The position numbers and the translations under genes were made by a program. Of a stretch of DNA of 64,000 nucleotides, positions 25,779 to 34,086 are shown piece by piece (positions within the stretch are counted from its first letter, which is position 1; each line of letters begins with the position of its first letter). Below the pieces are notes generated by a model. The model was not told the DNA's origin. It saw nothing but the letters and a program-made list of their open reading frames with translations, and ran no database searches. The stretch covers positions 640,167 through 704,166 of the forward strand of contig NZ_JACVCG010000001.1 in the NCBI RefSeq assembly GCF_016742135.1, written 5' to 3'. This DNA is from Brevundimonas sp. (GTDB lineage: Bacteria > Pseudomonadota > Alphaproteobacteria > Caulobacterales > Caulobacteraceae).

Positions 25779-26323
25779 GCGTCGTCGCGAACCGTGCGGG
25801 GGCGGCCATAGAGGGTCTTCAGATCGGCCAGCTCTACGAAGTCGTCGGCCTGACGGCGCAGTTCGTCGGCGATATGGGGCGGCTGGGTCTTTAGCGTCGA
25901 AACGACCGACACCCGGCACCCCTGGGACTGGACCGCCTGAATCAGCCGCCGGAAGTCGCCGTCGCCCGAGAACAGGACGGCGTGGTCCAGGCGCGGCGCC
26001 ATCTGCATCATGTCAACGGCGATCTCGACGTCCATATTGCCCTTCATGCGAACATGGCCGGAGGCGTCGGTGAAGCGGCGGACCGGCTTGGTGACGGTCG
26101 AAAAGCCGTTGTAGCCCAGCCAGTCGACCAGCGGGCGTACGGGCGAGAACTCCTCGCCCTCGACCACGGCCGTGTAGTAGTAGGCGCGGACGAAGCGCGA
26201 CCGTTCACGCACATCATCCAGCATGGCCTTGAAGTCGAGATCGAAATTCAGCGACCGGGCCGCCGCATGAAGGTTGGAGCCGTCTATGAACAGTGCCAGA
26301 CGCTCGTCGGGATAGAGGTGCAT
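25775..26323 (-). CDS. NYN-domain (LabA-like) protein
   Basis: A 182-residue PIN-like NYN protein of the LabA/DUF88 type, a predicted metal-dependent RNase fold. Conserved acidic residues are in LALFIDGSNLHAAARS, KGNMDVEIAVDMM and VLFSGDGDFRRLI, as expected for a PIN-like catalytic cluster. Start ATG 26323 has AAGGAC upstream. The gene is coupled by ATGA to the uracil-DNA glycosylase, and divergent from folK with 50 bases between. Its cellular substrate is unknown; relatives occur widely in alphaproteobacteria. Confidence 0.88.
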   Translation of the reverse strand: MHLYPDERLALFIDGSNLHAAARSLNFDLDFKAMLDDVRERSRFVRAYYYTAVVEGEEFSPVRPLVDWLGYNGFSTVTKPVRRFTDASGHVRMKGNMDVEIAVDMMQMAPRLDHAVLFSGDGDFRRLIQAVQSQGCRVSVVSTLKTQPPHIADELRRQADDFVELADLKTLYGRPRTVRDDA

Positions 26324-26373
26324 CGTCGATGTCCTTTGAAATATGTAGGGCCGAAGGATGACCCCGGGGTAAT

Positions 26374-26916
26374 ATGAACACACCTGTCATCATCGCTCTG
26401 GGCAGCAATGACAAGGGGTCCTGGACAGATATAGGGGCCTTGCTGGGTGCTGCCGTTCACGATCTGGAGAGCGCGGGAGTGAATGATCTGCGCCGGTCGC
26501 GGTGGTGGCGGTCGTCAGCCTGGCCGAACCCGGGGGACCCTGCCTTTCTGAATGGCGTCGTGCGCGGCAGATGGGACGGGACAGCGGCGGAGTTGATGGC
26601 CACTCTGGCCGGTATCGAGGACCGGTATGGACGGCGGCGTGCGGAGCGAAACGCCCCCCGCACCCTTGATCTGGACCTGATCGATTTCGGCGGTGAAATC
26701 CGGGAGGAAGCCGACCTTGTCCTGCCGCATCCGCGCGCCGCTGAACGTCTGTTCGTCATGGGCCCGCTGGCGGAGGTGGCACCGGACTGGAGGGACCCCG
26801 TGTCGGGCCGGCCGGTGAGCGAGCTGGCCGGGACCGCGCGGATCGGATGTGATGCGGTTCCCTTGGACGACCAGACGCCTCATTCCTGCCGATGTGGCGT
26901 TGCACAATCGGGCTGA
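26374..26916 (+). CDS. folK: HPPK, folate pathway pyrophosphokinase
   Basis: FolK transfers pyrophosphate from ATP to 6-hydroxymethyl-7,8-dihydropterin in folate synthesis. The 180-residue product has the N-terminal IIALGSNDKG and the HPPK signature RNAPRTLDLDLIDFGG with its Mg-binding Asp residues. LPHPRAAERLFVMGPLAEVAPDW is the conserved C-terminal block. A tail of about 30 residues extends beyond the typical end. It is read divergently from the NYN gene. Its 3' end contains the likely rpoZ promoter. Confidence 0.93.
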   Translation: MNTPVIIALGSNDKGSWTDIGALLGAAVHDLESAGVNDLRRSRWWRSSAWPNPGDPAFLNGVVRGRWDGTAAELMATLAGIEDRYGRRRAERNAPRTLDLDLIDFGGEIREEADLVLPHPRAAERLFVMGPLAEVAPDWRDPVSGRPVSELAGTARIGCDAVPLDDQTPHSCRCGVAQSG

Positions 26917-26926
26917 AGCCTATATT
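26900..26926 (+). promoter_or_regulatory. Probable rpoZ promoter
   Basis: TTGCAC at 26900-26905 and TATATT at 26921-26926 are 15 bases apart, a spacing allowed in caulobacterial housekeeping promoters. It starts inside the folK 3' end and the -10 is 32 bases before the rpoZ start. Confidence 0.45.
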
Positions 26927-26958
26927 TTGTCAGGTTCTCCCAGAGGTCGAGGAATTTC

Positions 26959-27318
26959 ATGGCGCGCGTCACTGTCGAAGACTGCATCGAAAAGGTGCCG
27001 AACCGGTTCGGTCTGGTCCTGCTGGCCGGTCACCGGGCCCGCAACATCGCCAAGGGCGAGGCGCTGACCATCGATCGCGACAATGACAAGAACCCGGTCG
27101 TCGCCCTGCGCGAACTGGCGGACGACACTGTGTCGCCTGACGAGCTCGCCGAAAATCTGATCACCAGCCTGCAACGGGTGGATGAGCGCACCGAGGCCGA
27201 GGATGAGGCCGAAACCCGGGCCCTGCTGGCCGAGCCGCAGCACATGAACATGGCCGAGGCCGAGCTGATCCGCGCGCTGCAGAGCGACCGCGACGGTGGG
27301 CAGGAGGAGCGCTACTGA
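26959..27318 (+). CDS. rpoZ: RNA polymerase omega subunit
   Basis: Omega helps assembly and stability of RNA polymerase and forms part of a ppGpp site in some proteobacteria. The 119-residue product begins with the canonical [20 protein letters not shown] and contains [12 protein letters not shown] and [17 protein letters not shown]. The C-terminal 40 residues are acidic and variable, as in relatives. A GAGGA ribosome binding site precedes ATG 26959. It is followed by spoT, the usual rpoZ-spoT order, which pairs a polymerase subunit with the ppGpp enzyme. Confidence 0.96.
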   Translation: MARVTVEDCIEKVPNRFGLVLLAGHRARNIAKGEALTIDRDNDKNPVVALRELADDTVSPDELAENLITSLQRVDERTEAEDEAETRALLAEPQHMNMAEAELIRALQSDRDGGQEERY

Positions 27319-27440
27319 CAGCGGAACCGAACACGGTTGTTCCTCTCCGCCCGAAGCGGTCCCGTACCGCACCGGTTGCCAAACTCGCCGAAACCGAAAT
27401 GTACCCCACCGCAGCCCCCGAGCGGCCGCAGGGCGAGCGC

Positions 27441-29603
27441 ATGCGCGTGCTGCGCCAGTTCGAACTGGTGGAAACGGTCAAGGCCTATGACCCGTCCGCG
27501 GACGAGGCGCTGATCAACAAGGCCTATGTCTATGCGATGAAGATGCACGGTTCGCAATTGCGGGCCTCGGGCGATCCCTATTTCGCCCACCCGATCCAGG
27601 TCGCGGGCATCCTTACGGACTACAGGCTCGACACCGCGACCATCGTTACCGCCTTGCTGCACGATGTGGTCGAGGACACTTCCGCGACCCGCGACGACAT
27701 CGCCGCCATGTTCGGCGAGGAAGTGGCCGAGCTGGTCGAGGGGGTAACCAAGCTGAGCCGGCTGGAGCTTCAGGCGGAACACACCCGTCAGGCCGAGAAC
27801 CTGCGCAAGTTCATCCTTGCCATTTCGCGCGATGTGCGGGTGCTGCTGGTCAAGCTGGCTGACCGCCTGCACAACATGCGCACCCTGCAATATGTGAAGC
27901 CCGAGAAGCGCGAGCGCATCAGCCGCGAGACACTGGAAGTGTATGCGCCGCTGGGTCGGTCGATCGGCATCCATTCGATCGCGCTGGAGCTCGAGGAACT
28001 GGCGTTCGAGCATCTGAACCCGATTGCCCATACGGCGATCAAACGTCGTCTAGAGGCCCTGAAGCAGGAACAGGGCACGGCGCTCGAGGATGTCGCCCGG
28101 GAAGTTCAGGATCTGCTTTCGGCCAAGGGCGTCGAGGCCGAGGTCATTGGCCGCCAGAAAACGCCCTACTCGATCTGGCGCAAGCTGCAGCGCAAGTCGG
28201 TCGGCTTTTCGACCCTGTCCGACATCTACGCCTTCCGGGTCATCGTGGAGACCGAGGACGACTGTTATCGCGCGCTGGGGGTCATCCACCGGGCGTGGCG
28301 CATGGTGCCGGATCGGTTCAAGGATTTCATCTCCACGCCCAAGTCGAACAACTATCGGTCGCTGCACACGACGCTGGTCGGGCGGGGAGGGGTGCGGATC
28401 GAGACCCAGATCCGCACCCGCGAGATGGACCGCATCGCCGAGGACGGCGTGGCCGCCCATTGGCGATACAAGAACAAGTCCTATGGCTTTGACCGCGAGG
28501 CCATGGAGAAGTCGGGCGGACGCGACCCGCTCGATAATCTGCGTCGGCTGGTGCAGGTGATCGAGACCGGCGAGGGCGGCGACGACTGGGTCGAGCACGC
28601 CAAGATGGAGATGTTCCTCGATCAGGTGTTCGTCTTCACACCCAAGGGACAGCTGATCACCCTGCCGCGCGGTGCCATGCCGCTGGACTTTGCCTTTGCC
28701 GTCCACACCGAGGTCGGCGAAACCGCCGTCGGGGTGAAGATCAATGGCGAGCTGAAGCCGATGCGGACTCAGCTCAACAACGGCGATGTGGTCGAGATCA
28801 TCCGCGGCACCAAGCGCGAGGTGCCGGTGGACTGGCGCTCGCTGACGGTGACGGGCCGCGCGCGGGCAGCGATCCGCCGCACGATCCGCAGCTCGGAACG
28901 GGAGGAGTTCCACAAGCTGGGGCGCACCACTCTGGAGCAGACCCTGACCCGGGCGGGGAAGCGACTGGCCGACCTGGTGCTGGTCCCCGCGCTCGAAACC
29001 CTTTCCATCGACACCGAAGATGCCCTGTTCGAGGCCATCGGCCGGGGTCAGGTCCAGGCCACCAAGGTGGTGGAAATCCTGTTCCCGGCGCTCAAGGGAC
29101 AGGTCAAGGCCGCCCACGACCGGCGACGGATCGAGGAGAGCGAAGCCCTGCTGTATGTGCGCGGCAGCGGTCTGACACCCGGTATCAGCATCCATTTCGG
29201 CCACTGCTGCTCGCCGCTGCCCGGGGATCGCATCGTCGGCATTATAGAGCCGGACAAGGGCCTGACGGTCCACACGATCGACTGCGGCCGGCTGGTCGAG
29301 TTCAGCGAGGATGACAGCCTGTGGCAGGATCTGCAGTGGACCCCGCGGGCCGAGATGAACGCCACGGCGGCCTCTCGTCTCAAGGCCACCATCCGGAACG
29401 CCCCGGGTGTCCTGGGGCAGGTCGCGACCCAGATTGGCGAGGCGGGCGGCAACATCCTGAACCTGGTGATGACACACCGGCAGCAGGACTTCTTTGATGT
29501 CGAGATCGACGTCGAGGTGCGCGATGCCCGCCATGCCACGACCCTGATGGCGGCCCTGCGGGCCAATGCCTTTGTCGATTCCGTAGAACGCGTGCGCGGA
29601 TGA
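27441..29603 (+). CDS. spoT: Bifunctional (p)ppGpp synthetase/hydrolase (RSH)
   Basis: Long RelA/SpoT homologue, about 720 residues from ATG 27441; ATG 27399 is an alternative adding 14 residues. The hydrolase HD domain is intact (H50 in FAHPIQVA, H74-D75 in ALLHDVVEDT). The synthetase domain has FKDFISTPKSNNYRSLHTT. TGS (VFVFTPKGQLITLPRGA), a helical/Cys region (FGHCCSPLPGD) and a C-terminal ACT domain follow. In Caulobacter the single RSH enzyme both makes and degrades ppGpp in starvation and cell-cycle arrest. Its stop overlaps the LOG gene start (ATGA), so the two are coupled. Confidence 0.96.
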   Translation: MRVLRQFELVETVKAYDPSADEALINKAYVYAMKMHGSQLRASGDPYFAHPIQVAGILTDYRLDTATIVTALLHDVVEDTSATRDDIAAMFGEEVAELVEGVTKLSRLELQAEHTRQAENLRKFILAISRDVRVLLVKLADRLHNMRTLQYVKPEKRERISRETLEVYAPLGRSIGIHSIALELEELAFEHLNPIAHTAIKRRLEALKQEQGTALEDVAREVQDLLSAKGVEAEVIGRQKTPYSIWRKLQRKSVGFSTLSDIYAFRVIVETEDDCYRALGVIHRAWRMVPDRFKDFISTPKSNNYRSLHTTLVGRGGVRIETQIRTREMDRIAEDGVAAHWRYKNKSYGFDREAMEKSGGRDPLDNLRRLVQVIETGEGGDDWVEHAKMEMFLDQVFVFTPKGQLITLPRGAMPLDFAFAVHTEVGETAVGVKINGELKPMRTQLNNGDVVEIIRGTKREVPVDWRSLTVTGRARAAIRRTIRSSEREEFHKLGRTTLEQTLTRAGKRLADLVLVPALETLSIDTEDALFEAIGRGQVQATKVVEILFPALKGQVKAAHDRRRIEESEALLYVRGSGLTPGISIHFGHCCSPLPGDRIVGIIEPDKGLTVHTIDCGRLVEFSEDDSLWQDLQWTPRAEMNATAASRLKATIRNAPGVLGQVATQIGEAGGNILNLVMTHRQQDFFDVEIDVEVRDARHATTLMAALRANAFVDSVERVRG

Positions 29604-30361
29604 TGGCGGACACGCCGCCGGAAAACTCGGCCCAGATGGCGTCGTCCTCCTACCGCCTGCCCGCGCTGGATCAGGACTTCCTGCTGGGCGATTCCATGCG
29701 GGGTGTCAGGTTCCTGCTGGAATACGCCAAGGCCGAGGAGGCGCTGCGCGCCTGGGGCGTCCGCTCGACCATCGTCGTGTTCGGCAGTGCGCGGGTGAAG
29801 CCGGGAACATCCTGGTATGAAACCGCCCGCGAGTTTGGGCGGATTGCGTCTGAACGGGGCGGAGCTCTCGACGGCAAGGTCGGGGAGGTGCGCGACAATG
29901 TCATCGCGACAGGCGGCGGACCGGGCATCATGGAGGCGGCCAATCGTGGCGCGACGGACGTCGGCGCCCCCTCGGTCGGCTTCAACATCACCCTGCCCCA
30001 CGAGCAGGCGCCCAATGCCTGGTCGACACCCGAGCTGACGTTCCGCTTTCACTATTTCGCCATGCGCAAGATGCACCTGGCCATGAGGGCCAATGCGCTG
30101 GTGGTCTTTCCCGGCGGGTTCGGCACTTTTGATGAGTTGTTCGAACTGCTGACCCTGCGCCAGACCGACAAGGCCCCCCCCATCCCCATCGTGCTGGTGG
30201 ATCGGGCCTACTGGACCTCGATCATCCGTTTCGAGGCCTTGGTCGAGCACGGCATGATCGCCCGAACGGATCTGGACCTGATGGGGTATGCCGACGACGC
30301 CGAAGGCATCTGGCAGGAACTGCTGAGCCGTGGCCTGAAGCCGCATCAGGACCTGGAATAG
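29600..30361 (+). CDS. LOG-family protein coupled to spoT
   Basis: A 253-residue member of the LOG/TIGR00730 superfamily, of a longer subgroup than the one at 5952. Motifs are VVFGSARVKPG (59-69), GGGPGIMEA (105-113), the basic pair R156-K157 before MHLAMRANALVVF, and PGGFGTFDE (171-179), so the active site looks intact. Characterised relatives cleave nucleoside 5'-monophosphates to base and ribose 5-phosphate. The ATG overlaps the spoT stop. E. coli PpnN, another LOG-domain nucleosidase, is controlled by (p)ppGpp; this protein is shorter and lacks PpnN's flanking domains. The downstream neighbour is pyrE. Confidence 0.87.
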   Translation: MMADTPPENSAQMASSSYRLPALDQDFLLGDSMRGVRFLLEYAKAEEALRAWGVRSTIVVFGSARVKPGTSWYETAREFGRIASERGGALDGKVGEVRDNVIATGGGPGIMEAANRGATDVGAPSVGFNITLPHEQAPNAWSTPELTFRFHYFAMRKMHLAMRANALVVFPGGFGTFDELFELLTLRQTDKAPPIPIVLVDRAYWTSIIRFEALVEHGMIARTDLDLMGYADDAEGIWQELLSRGLKPHQDLE

Positions 30362-30412
30362 GACCGAGCCGCAGGCTTTCCAGCGGCCGCCTTCAGAGGC
30401 TAGAAGCGACGC

Positions 30413-31000
30413 ATGAACACCGAAGACGTCCTGAACGAATTTCGCCATGCTGGGGCCCTGCGCGAGGGCCACTTCGTGCTGTCCTCGGGGCTGCACAGCC
30501 CGGTCTTCCTGCAGAAAAATCTGGTGTTCATGGACACCGCCCGCTGCGAGCGGCTGTGCAGGGCCCTTGCCGACAAGATCACGGCCACGGTCGGGCCGGT
30601 CGATGTGGCCATTTCCCCGGCGGTGGGCGGAATCATTCCCGGCTATGAGACCGCCCGGCACCTGAAGGTTCGCTCTCTCTATGTCGAGCGGGAAGGGGGC
30701 GAGTTCAAACTGCGGCGCGGGTTTACGGTCGAGCCGGGCGAGCGCGTCGTCATGGTCGAGGACATCGTCACCACCGGCCTGTCCTCGCGCGAGTGCATCG
30801 CGGCCATCCGCAAGGCGGGCGGTGACGTCGTGGCCGCCGCCTGTATCGTCGACCGGTCGGGGGGGAGGGCCGATGTCGGCGTGCCTTTGATCGCGCTGGC
30901 AACGCTGGATGTGCCCGCTTACCCGGCCGACGCCCTGCCGCCCGAACTGGCCGCCCTTCCGGTCGAGGACCCCGGCAGCCGCAGACTGGCAAAGGGATAG
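30413..31000 (+). CDS. pyrE: Orotate phosphoribosyltransferase
   Basis: Makes orotidine 5'-phosphate from orotate and PRPP in pyrimidine synthesis. The 195-residue product has the PRPP-binding motif [14 protein letters not shown], plus [17 protein letters not shown] and [21 protein letters not shown] element (30401-30406, inside GGCTAGAAGC) ends only 6 bases before ATG 30413. If it is a -10, the transcript would be nearly leaderless, which is common in Caulobacter; the -35 is weak, so this is tentative. It is followed by pdxJ after 3 bases. Confidence 0.95.
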   Translation: MNTEDVLNEFRHAGALREGHFVLSSGLHSPVFLQKNLVFMDTARCERLCRALADKITATVGPVDVAISPAVGGIIPGYETARHLKVRSLYVEREGGEFKLRRGFTVEPGERVVMVEDIVTTGLSSRECIAAIRKAGGDVVAAACIVDRSGGRADVGVPLIALATLDVPAYPADALPPELAALPVEDPGSRRLAKG

Positions 31001-31003
31001 ACC

Positions 31004-31741
31004 ATGGCCGAGCGGGTGCGTCTGGGGGTCAATATCGACCATGTGGCCACGGTGCGGAACGCCCGTGGCGGGCGGCACCCCGATCCGGTCCGTGCGGCCG
31101 AACAGGCCCTGGCGGCCGGGGCCGATGGCATCACCGCCCATCTGCGCGAGGATCGTCGCCATATCACCGACGCGGACATCGAGGCGCTCAGCGGGCTTTG
31201 CGCCAGGGCTGGACGTCCGCTCAACCTCGAGATGGCCGTGACCGACGAGATGCTGGCCATCGCCCTGCGCCATCGTCCACACGCCGCCTGTCTGGTGCCT
31301 GAGCGGCGCGAAGAGGTGACGACGGAGGGCGGACTGGCCGTCGCGGGCCATGAAGGGCGGATTTCCCCCGTCGCTGCGGCCCTCTCCGCCGCCGGAATCC
31401 GCGTCTCCCTGTTCATCGAGCCGACGCCGGAACAGGTTGATGCCGCCCACGCGGTCGGAGCCCAGGTCGTGGAGTTCCACACTGGTCGCTACTGCCACCT
31501 GTCCGGTCGTGACAGAGCCGGGGAGTTCGAGCGGCTGCAGGCCGCTGCGACGCGCGCCTTTGATCTCGGGCTGGAGGTGCACGCCGGCCACGGCCTCGAC
31601 TATCAGACGGCGACCGACATGATGGCCATCGCCGAGGTGCGGGAGCTCAACATCGGCCATTTCCTGATCGGAGAGGCAGTGTTTGTAGGCCTGCCTGAGG
31701 CCATACACCGCATGCGCGCGGCCATGGATGCCGCAGCGTGA
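31004..31741 (+). CDS. pdxJ: Pyridoxine 5'-phosphate synthase
   Basis: PdxJ condenses 1-deoxyxylulose 5-phosphate and 3-amino-2-oxopropyl phosphate into pyridoxine 5'-phosphate. The 245-residue product has [17 protein letters not shown], then [27 protein letters not shown] and the C-terminal AGHGLDYQT and [15 protein letters not shown]. All are PdxJ-specific. The stop overlaps the acpS GTG start. PdxA, which supplies one of its substrates, is also encoded in this window (37073, other strand). Confidence 0.97.
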   Translation: MAERVRLGVNIDHVATVRNARGGRHPDPVRAAEQALAAGADGITAHLREDRRHITDADIEALSGLCARAGRPLNLEMAVTDEMLAIALRHRPHAACLVPERREEVTTEGGLAVAGHEGRISPVAAALSAAGIRVSLFIEPTPEQVDAAHAVGAQVVEFHTGRYCHLSGRDRAGEFERLQAAATRAFDLGLEVHAGHGLDYQTATDMMAIAEVRELNIGHFLIGEAVFVGLPEAIHRMRAAMDAAA

Positions 31742-32139
31742 TCGTCGGGGTCGGGGCCGATCTGTGCGACATTCGGCGCATCCAGGCGTCGCTGGACCGG
31801 TTTGGCGACCGGTTCAGGCAGCGCTGCTTCACCGAACTGGAGCGCACGCGATCGGATCGCAAACCGGACCCGGCCTGGAGCTATGCCAAGCGGTTCGCGG
31901 CCAAGGAAGCCTGTGCCAAGGCCCTCGGCACCGGCATGCGGGCGGATGTCTACTGGCGCGACATGGGGGTGGTGAACCTGCCCAGCGGTCGGCCGACCCT
32001 GCAGCTGACCGGACATGCCGCTGAACATCTGGCGCGACTGACACCGTCCGGCCACACTCCCACTATCCATTTGACGCTCAGCGACGAGCATCCCTATGCG
32101 CTCGCCTTCGTGGTGATCGAAGTCTTGCCCGTCACATAA
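31738..32139 (+). CDS. acpS: Holo-[acyl-carrier-protein] synthase
   Basis: Transfers the 4'-phosphopantetheine arm from CoA to acyl carrier protein. The 133-residue product carries the two AcpS motifs, [13 protein letters not shown] with the metal-binding Asp and [16 protein letters not shown] with its Glu. [14 protein letters not shown] is the usual C-terminal strand. The start is GTG 31738, overlapping the pdxJ stop (GTGA). A likely promoter for the next gene, lepB, starts within its last codons. Confidence 0.96.
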   Translation: MIVGVGADLCDIRRIQASLDRFGDRFRQRCFTELERTRSDRKPDPAWSYAKRFAAKEACAKALGTGMRADVYWRDMGVVNLPSGRPTLQLTGHAAEHLARLTPSGHTPTIHLTLSDEHPYALAFVVIEVLPVT

Positions 32140-32151
32140 TCACGCTATAGG
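32125..32151 (+). promoter_or_regulatory. Probable lepB promoter
   Basis: TTGCCC (32125-32130) and TATAGG (32146-32151, within GCTATAGG) are 15 bases apart, matching the caulobacterial housekeeping style. It overlaps the end of acpS and lies 39 bases before lepB, which implies an internal promoter for lepB-rnc-era. Confidence 0.5.
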
Positions 32152-32190
32152 CCTTTCACGCCTGTGCGCGGCACACCGGGGGTTTTTGCC

Positions 32191-33366
32191 ATGACTGAAG
32201 ACAAGAAGACGACCGAGACGGACGATCACGCCGTGCCCGCCGCGACGCCGACGCCGGAACCCGTCGAGGTGGAAACGCCCCCTGTCGAAGCGGCCGTGGC
32301 CGAGCCTGCTGAAGCGGAGCCTGTCGCTGGGGACGTGGAGGAGCCCGTGGCGCACATTGAGCCCGAACCCGCCGTCGAGGTGACCCCGGACGTCGAACCG
32401 GTCGTGGTCCCCGAAGAAGCCGCCGAGCCGGTGGCCGCTCCCGAGCCCGAGCCGGTCCCGGCCGAGGCCATGACACCGCCGCCCGAGCCGATCGCCGCCG
32501 CCGCTGCCCTCGCGGCGGCATCGTCCGGCGCCGGTTCGGATCCCTCGCGACGCCCGGTGTGGAGCGACGACGGGGATGCCCGCGACGGCGACGATGGGGA
32601 CGATGGCGGTGACGGCTCCGACGGCGGCAAGAGCGGCAAGAATGAGTGGGTCGAGATCATCAAGACCGTCGCCATCGCCCTGTTCATCGCCATTCTGCTG
32701 CGGATCTTCCTGTTCCAGCCCTTCACCATTCCGTCGGCCTCGATGGAGCCGAACCTGTACGAGGGCGACTACATCGTCGTGTCCAAGTGGAGCTATGGCT
32801 ATTCCAGGCACGCCATCCCCTACAGCCCGCCGCTGTTCGAGGGACGCATCCTGAACCGTGCGCCCGAACGCGGTGACATCGCCGTCTTCAAGCTGCCCAG
32901 CGACAACAAGACCGACTACATCAAGCGTGTGATCGGCGTGCCCGGCGACCGGGTGCAGATGATCAACAATGTGCTGCACCTCAACGGCGAGCCGGTCGAG
33001 AACGTCGTCGTCACCGGCGAACAGGTGGCCGACATGTTCAACGGCCAGACGGTCACCACCCTGCGTGAGACCCTGCCGAACGGCCGCAGCTATCAGATCC
33101 AGGACTTCGGACCGAACTACAGCCTGGACAACACGCCGGTGTTCGAAGTGCCGCAGGGCTACTACTTCATGATGGGCGACAACCGCGACAATTCGATCGA
33201 CAGCCGCGAACAGGGCGCCATGGGGGTCGGCCTGGTCCCGGAAGAAAACCTGATCGGCAAGGCCGAAATGATCCTGTTCTCGTGGCACCAGGGCGCGCGG
33301 CTTCAGAACCCGGTCAGCTGGTTCACCAAGGTTCGTTTCGACCGCTTCTTCACCGTCCTGAAGTAG
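32191..33366 (+). CDS. lepB: Signal peptidase I with long acidic N-terminal extension
   Basis: Membrane serine-lysine protease that removes signal peptides from exported proteins. The product is 391 residues from ATG 32191; usual alphaproteobacterial LepB is about 250. Residues 1-150 are low-complexity: Pro/Glu/Val/Ala-rich to about 112, then Asp/Gly-rich (120-147). Transmembrane helix is about 156-173. The catalytic Ser184 is in PSASMEPN and Lys245 in DYIKRVIGVPGD; MMGDNRDNSIDSR is box E. The extension would be cytoplasmic. It is continuous with the domain and no internal start with a good ribosome binding site is evident. Next genes are rnc and era. Confidence 0.94.
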   Translation: MTEDKKTTETDDHAVPAATPTPEPVEVETPPVEAAVAEPAEAEPVAGDVEEPVAHIEPEPAVEVTPDVEPVVVPEEAAEPVAAPEPEPVPAEAMTPPPEPIAAAAALAAASSGAGSDPSRRPVWSDDGDARDGDDGDDGGDGSDGGKSGKNEWVEIIKTVAIALFIAILLRIFLFQPFTIPSASMEPNLYEGDYIVVSKWSYGYSRHAIPYSPPLFEGRILNRAPERGDIAVFKLPSDNKTDYIKRVIGVPGDRVQMINNVLHLNGEPVENVVVTGEQVADMFNGQTVTTLRETLPNGRSYQIQDFGPNYSLDNTPVFEVPQGYYFMMGDNRDNSIDSREQGAMGVGLVPEENLIGKAEMILFSWHQGARLQNPVSWFTKVRFDRFFTVLK

Positions 33367-33369
33367 CGG

Positions 33370-34086
33370 ATGGCGGATCGGCGGAGCGAGGCTGTCGGGG
33401 CGCTGGTCCGGACACTGGGATACGATTTCCGCGATCCTTCCCTGCTGGAGCGTGCCCTGACCCATCCCAGCGTGGGCGAGGGCGCGTCCCGGGATGCCGT
33501 CGGCCGGCCCATTCTGGACAACCAGAGGCTTGAGTTCTTTGGCGACCGGGTGCTGGGCCTGCTGGTCTCTGAACGGTTGATGCGCGACTTCCCCCATGCG
33601 GACGAGGGCGAGATGTCCTCGCGCCTGCATGGTCTGGTCGACAAGGCCGCCTGTGCCCGGGTGGCCGAGACGGCTGGCGTGGGGCCGGCCCTGCGGATGT
33701 CCCCCGGCGAGAGCAAACAGGGGGGGCGGCGCCGCGACGGCATCCTGGCCGACGCCATGGAAGCCATCCTGGCGGCCGTTTACTTTGACGGAGGGCTGGA
33801 CGTCGCGCGCCAGGTGTTTGAGCGCCTGTGGAAGGACGAACTGGCCAATCCATCCTCACGAAGCCTCAGCAATCCGAAATCCGTCCTGCAGGAGTGGTCG
33901 CTGAAGGTCGGGCGGGGGCTGCCGGCCTATCGCGTCGTCGAACGAACGGGCAGTGATCACGCCCCGACCTTTCGCGTCGAAGTGACGATCAGCGGCACGG
34001 ATGCCTTGACCGCGACCGGTCGTTCGCGTCAGGAGGCGGAGAAGGCGGCCGCCCTGGCCCTGCTGAAGCGTGAAGGCGTGATTTGA
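33370..34086 (+). CDS. rnc: Ribonuclease III
   Basis: Double-strand-specific endoribonuclease for rRNA processing and RNA decay. The 238-residue product has the signature RLEFFGDRVLGLLV, with Glu and Asp of the metal site, and the second acidic set in DAMEAILAAVYFDGG. The double-stranded-RNA-binding domain spans the last 75 residues (NPKSVLQEWSLKVG ... SRQEAEKAAALALL). Start ATG 33370 is 3 bases after lepB; its stop overlaps the TTG start of era. lepB-rnc-era is a conserved bacterial cluster. Confidence 0.96.
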   Translation: MADRRSEAVGALVRTLGYDFRDPSLLERALTHPSVGEGASRDAVGRPILDNQRLEFFGDRVLGLLVSERLMRDFPHADEGEMSSRLHGLVDKAACARVAETAGVGPALRMSPGESKQGGRRRDGILADAMEAILAAVYFDGGLDVARQVFERLWKDELANPSSRSLSNPKSVLQEWSLKVGRGLPAYRVVERTGSDHAPTFRVEVTISGTDALTATGRSRQEAEKAAALALLKREGVI

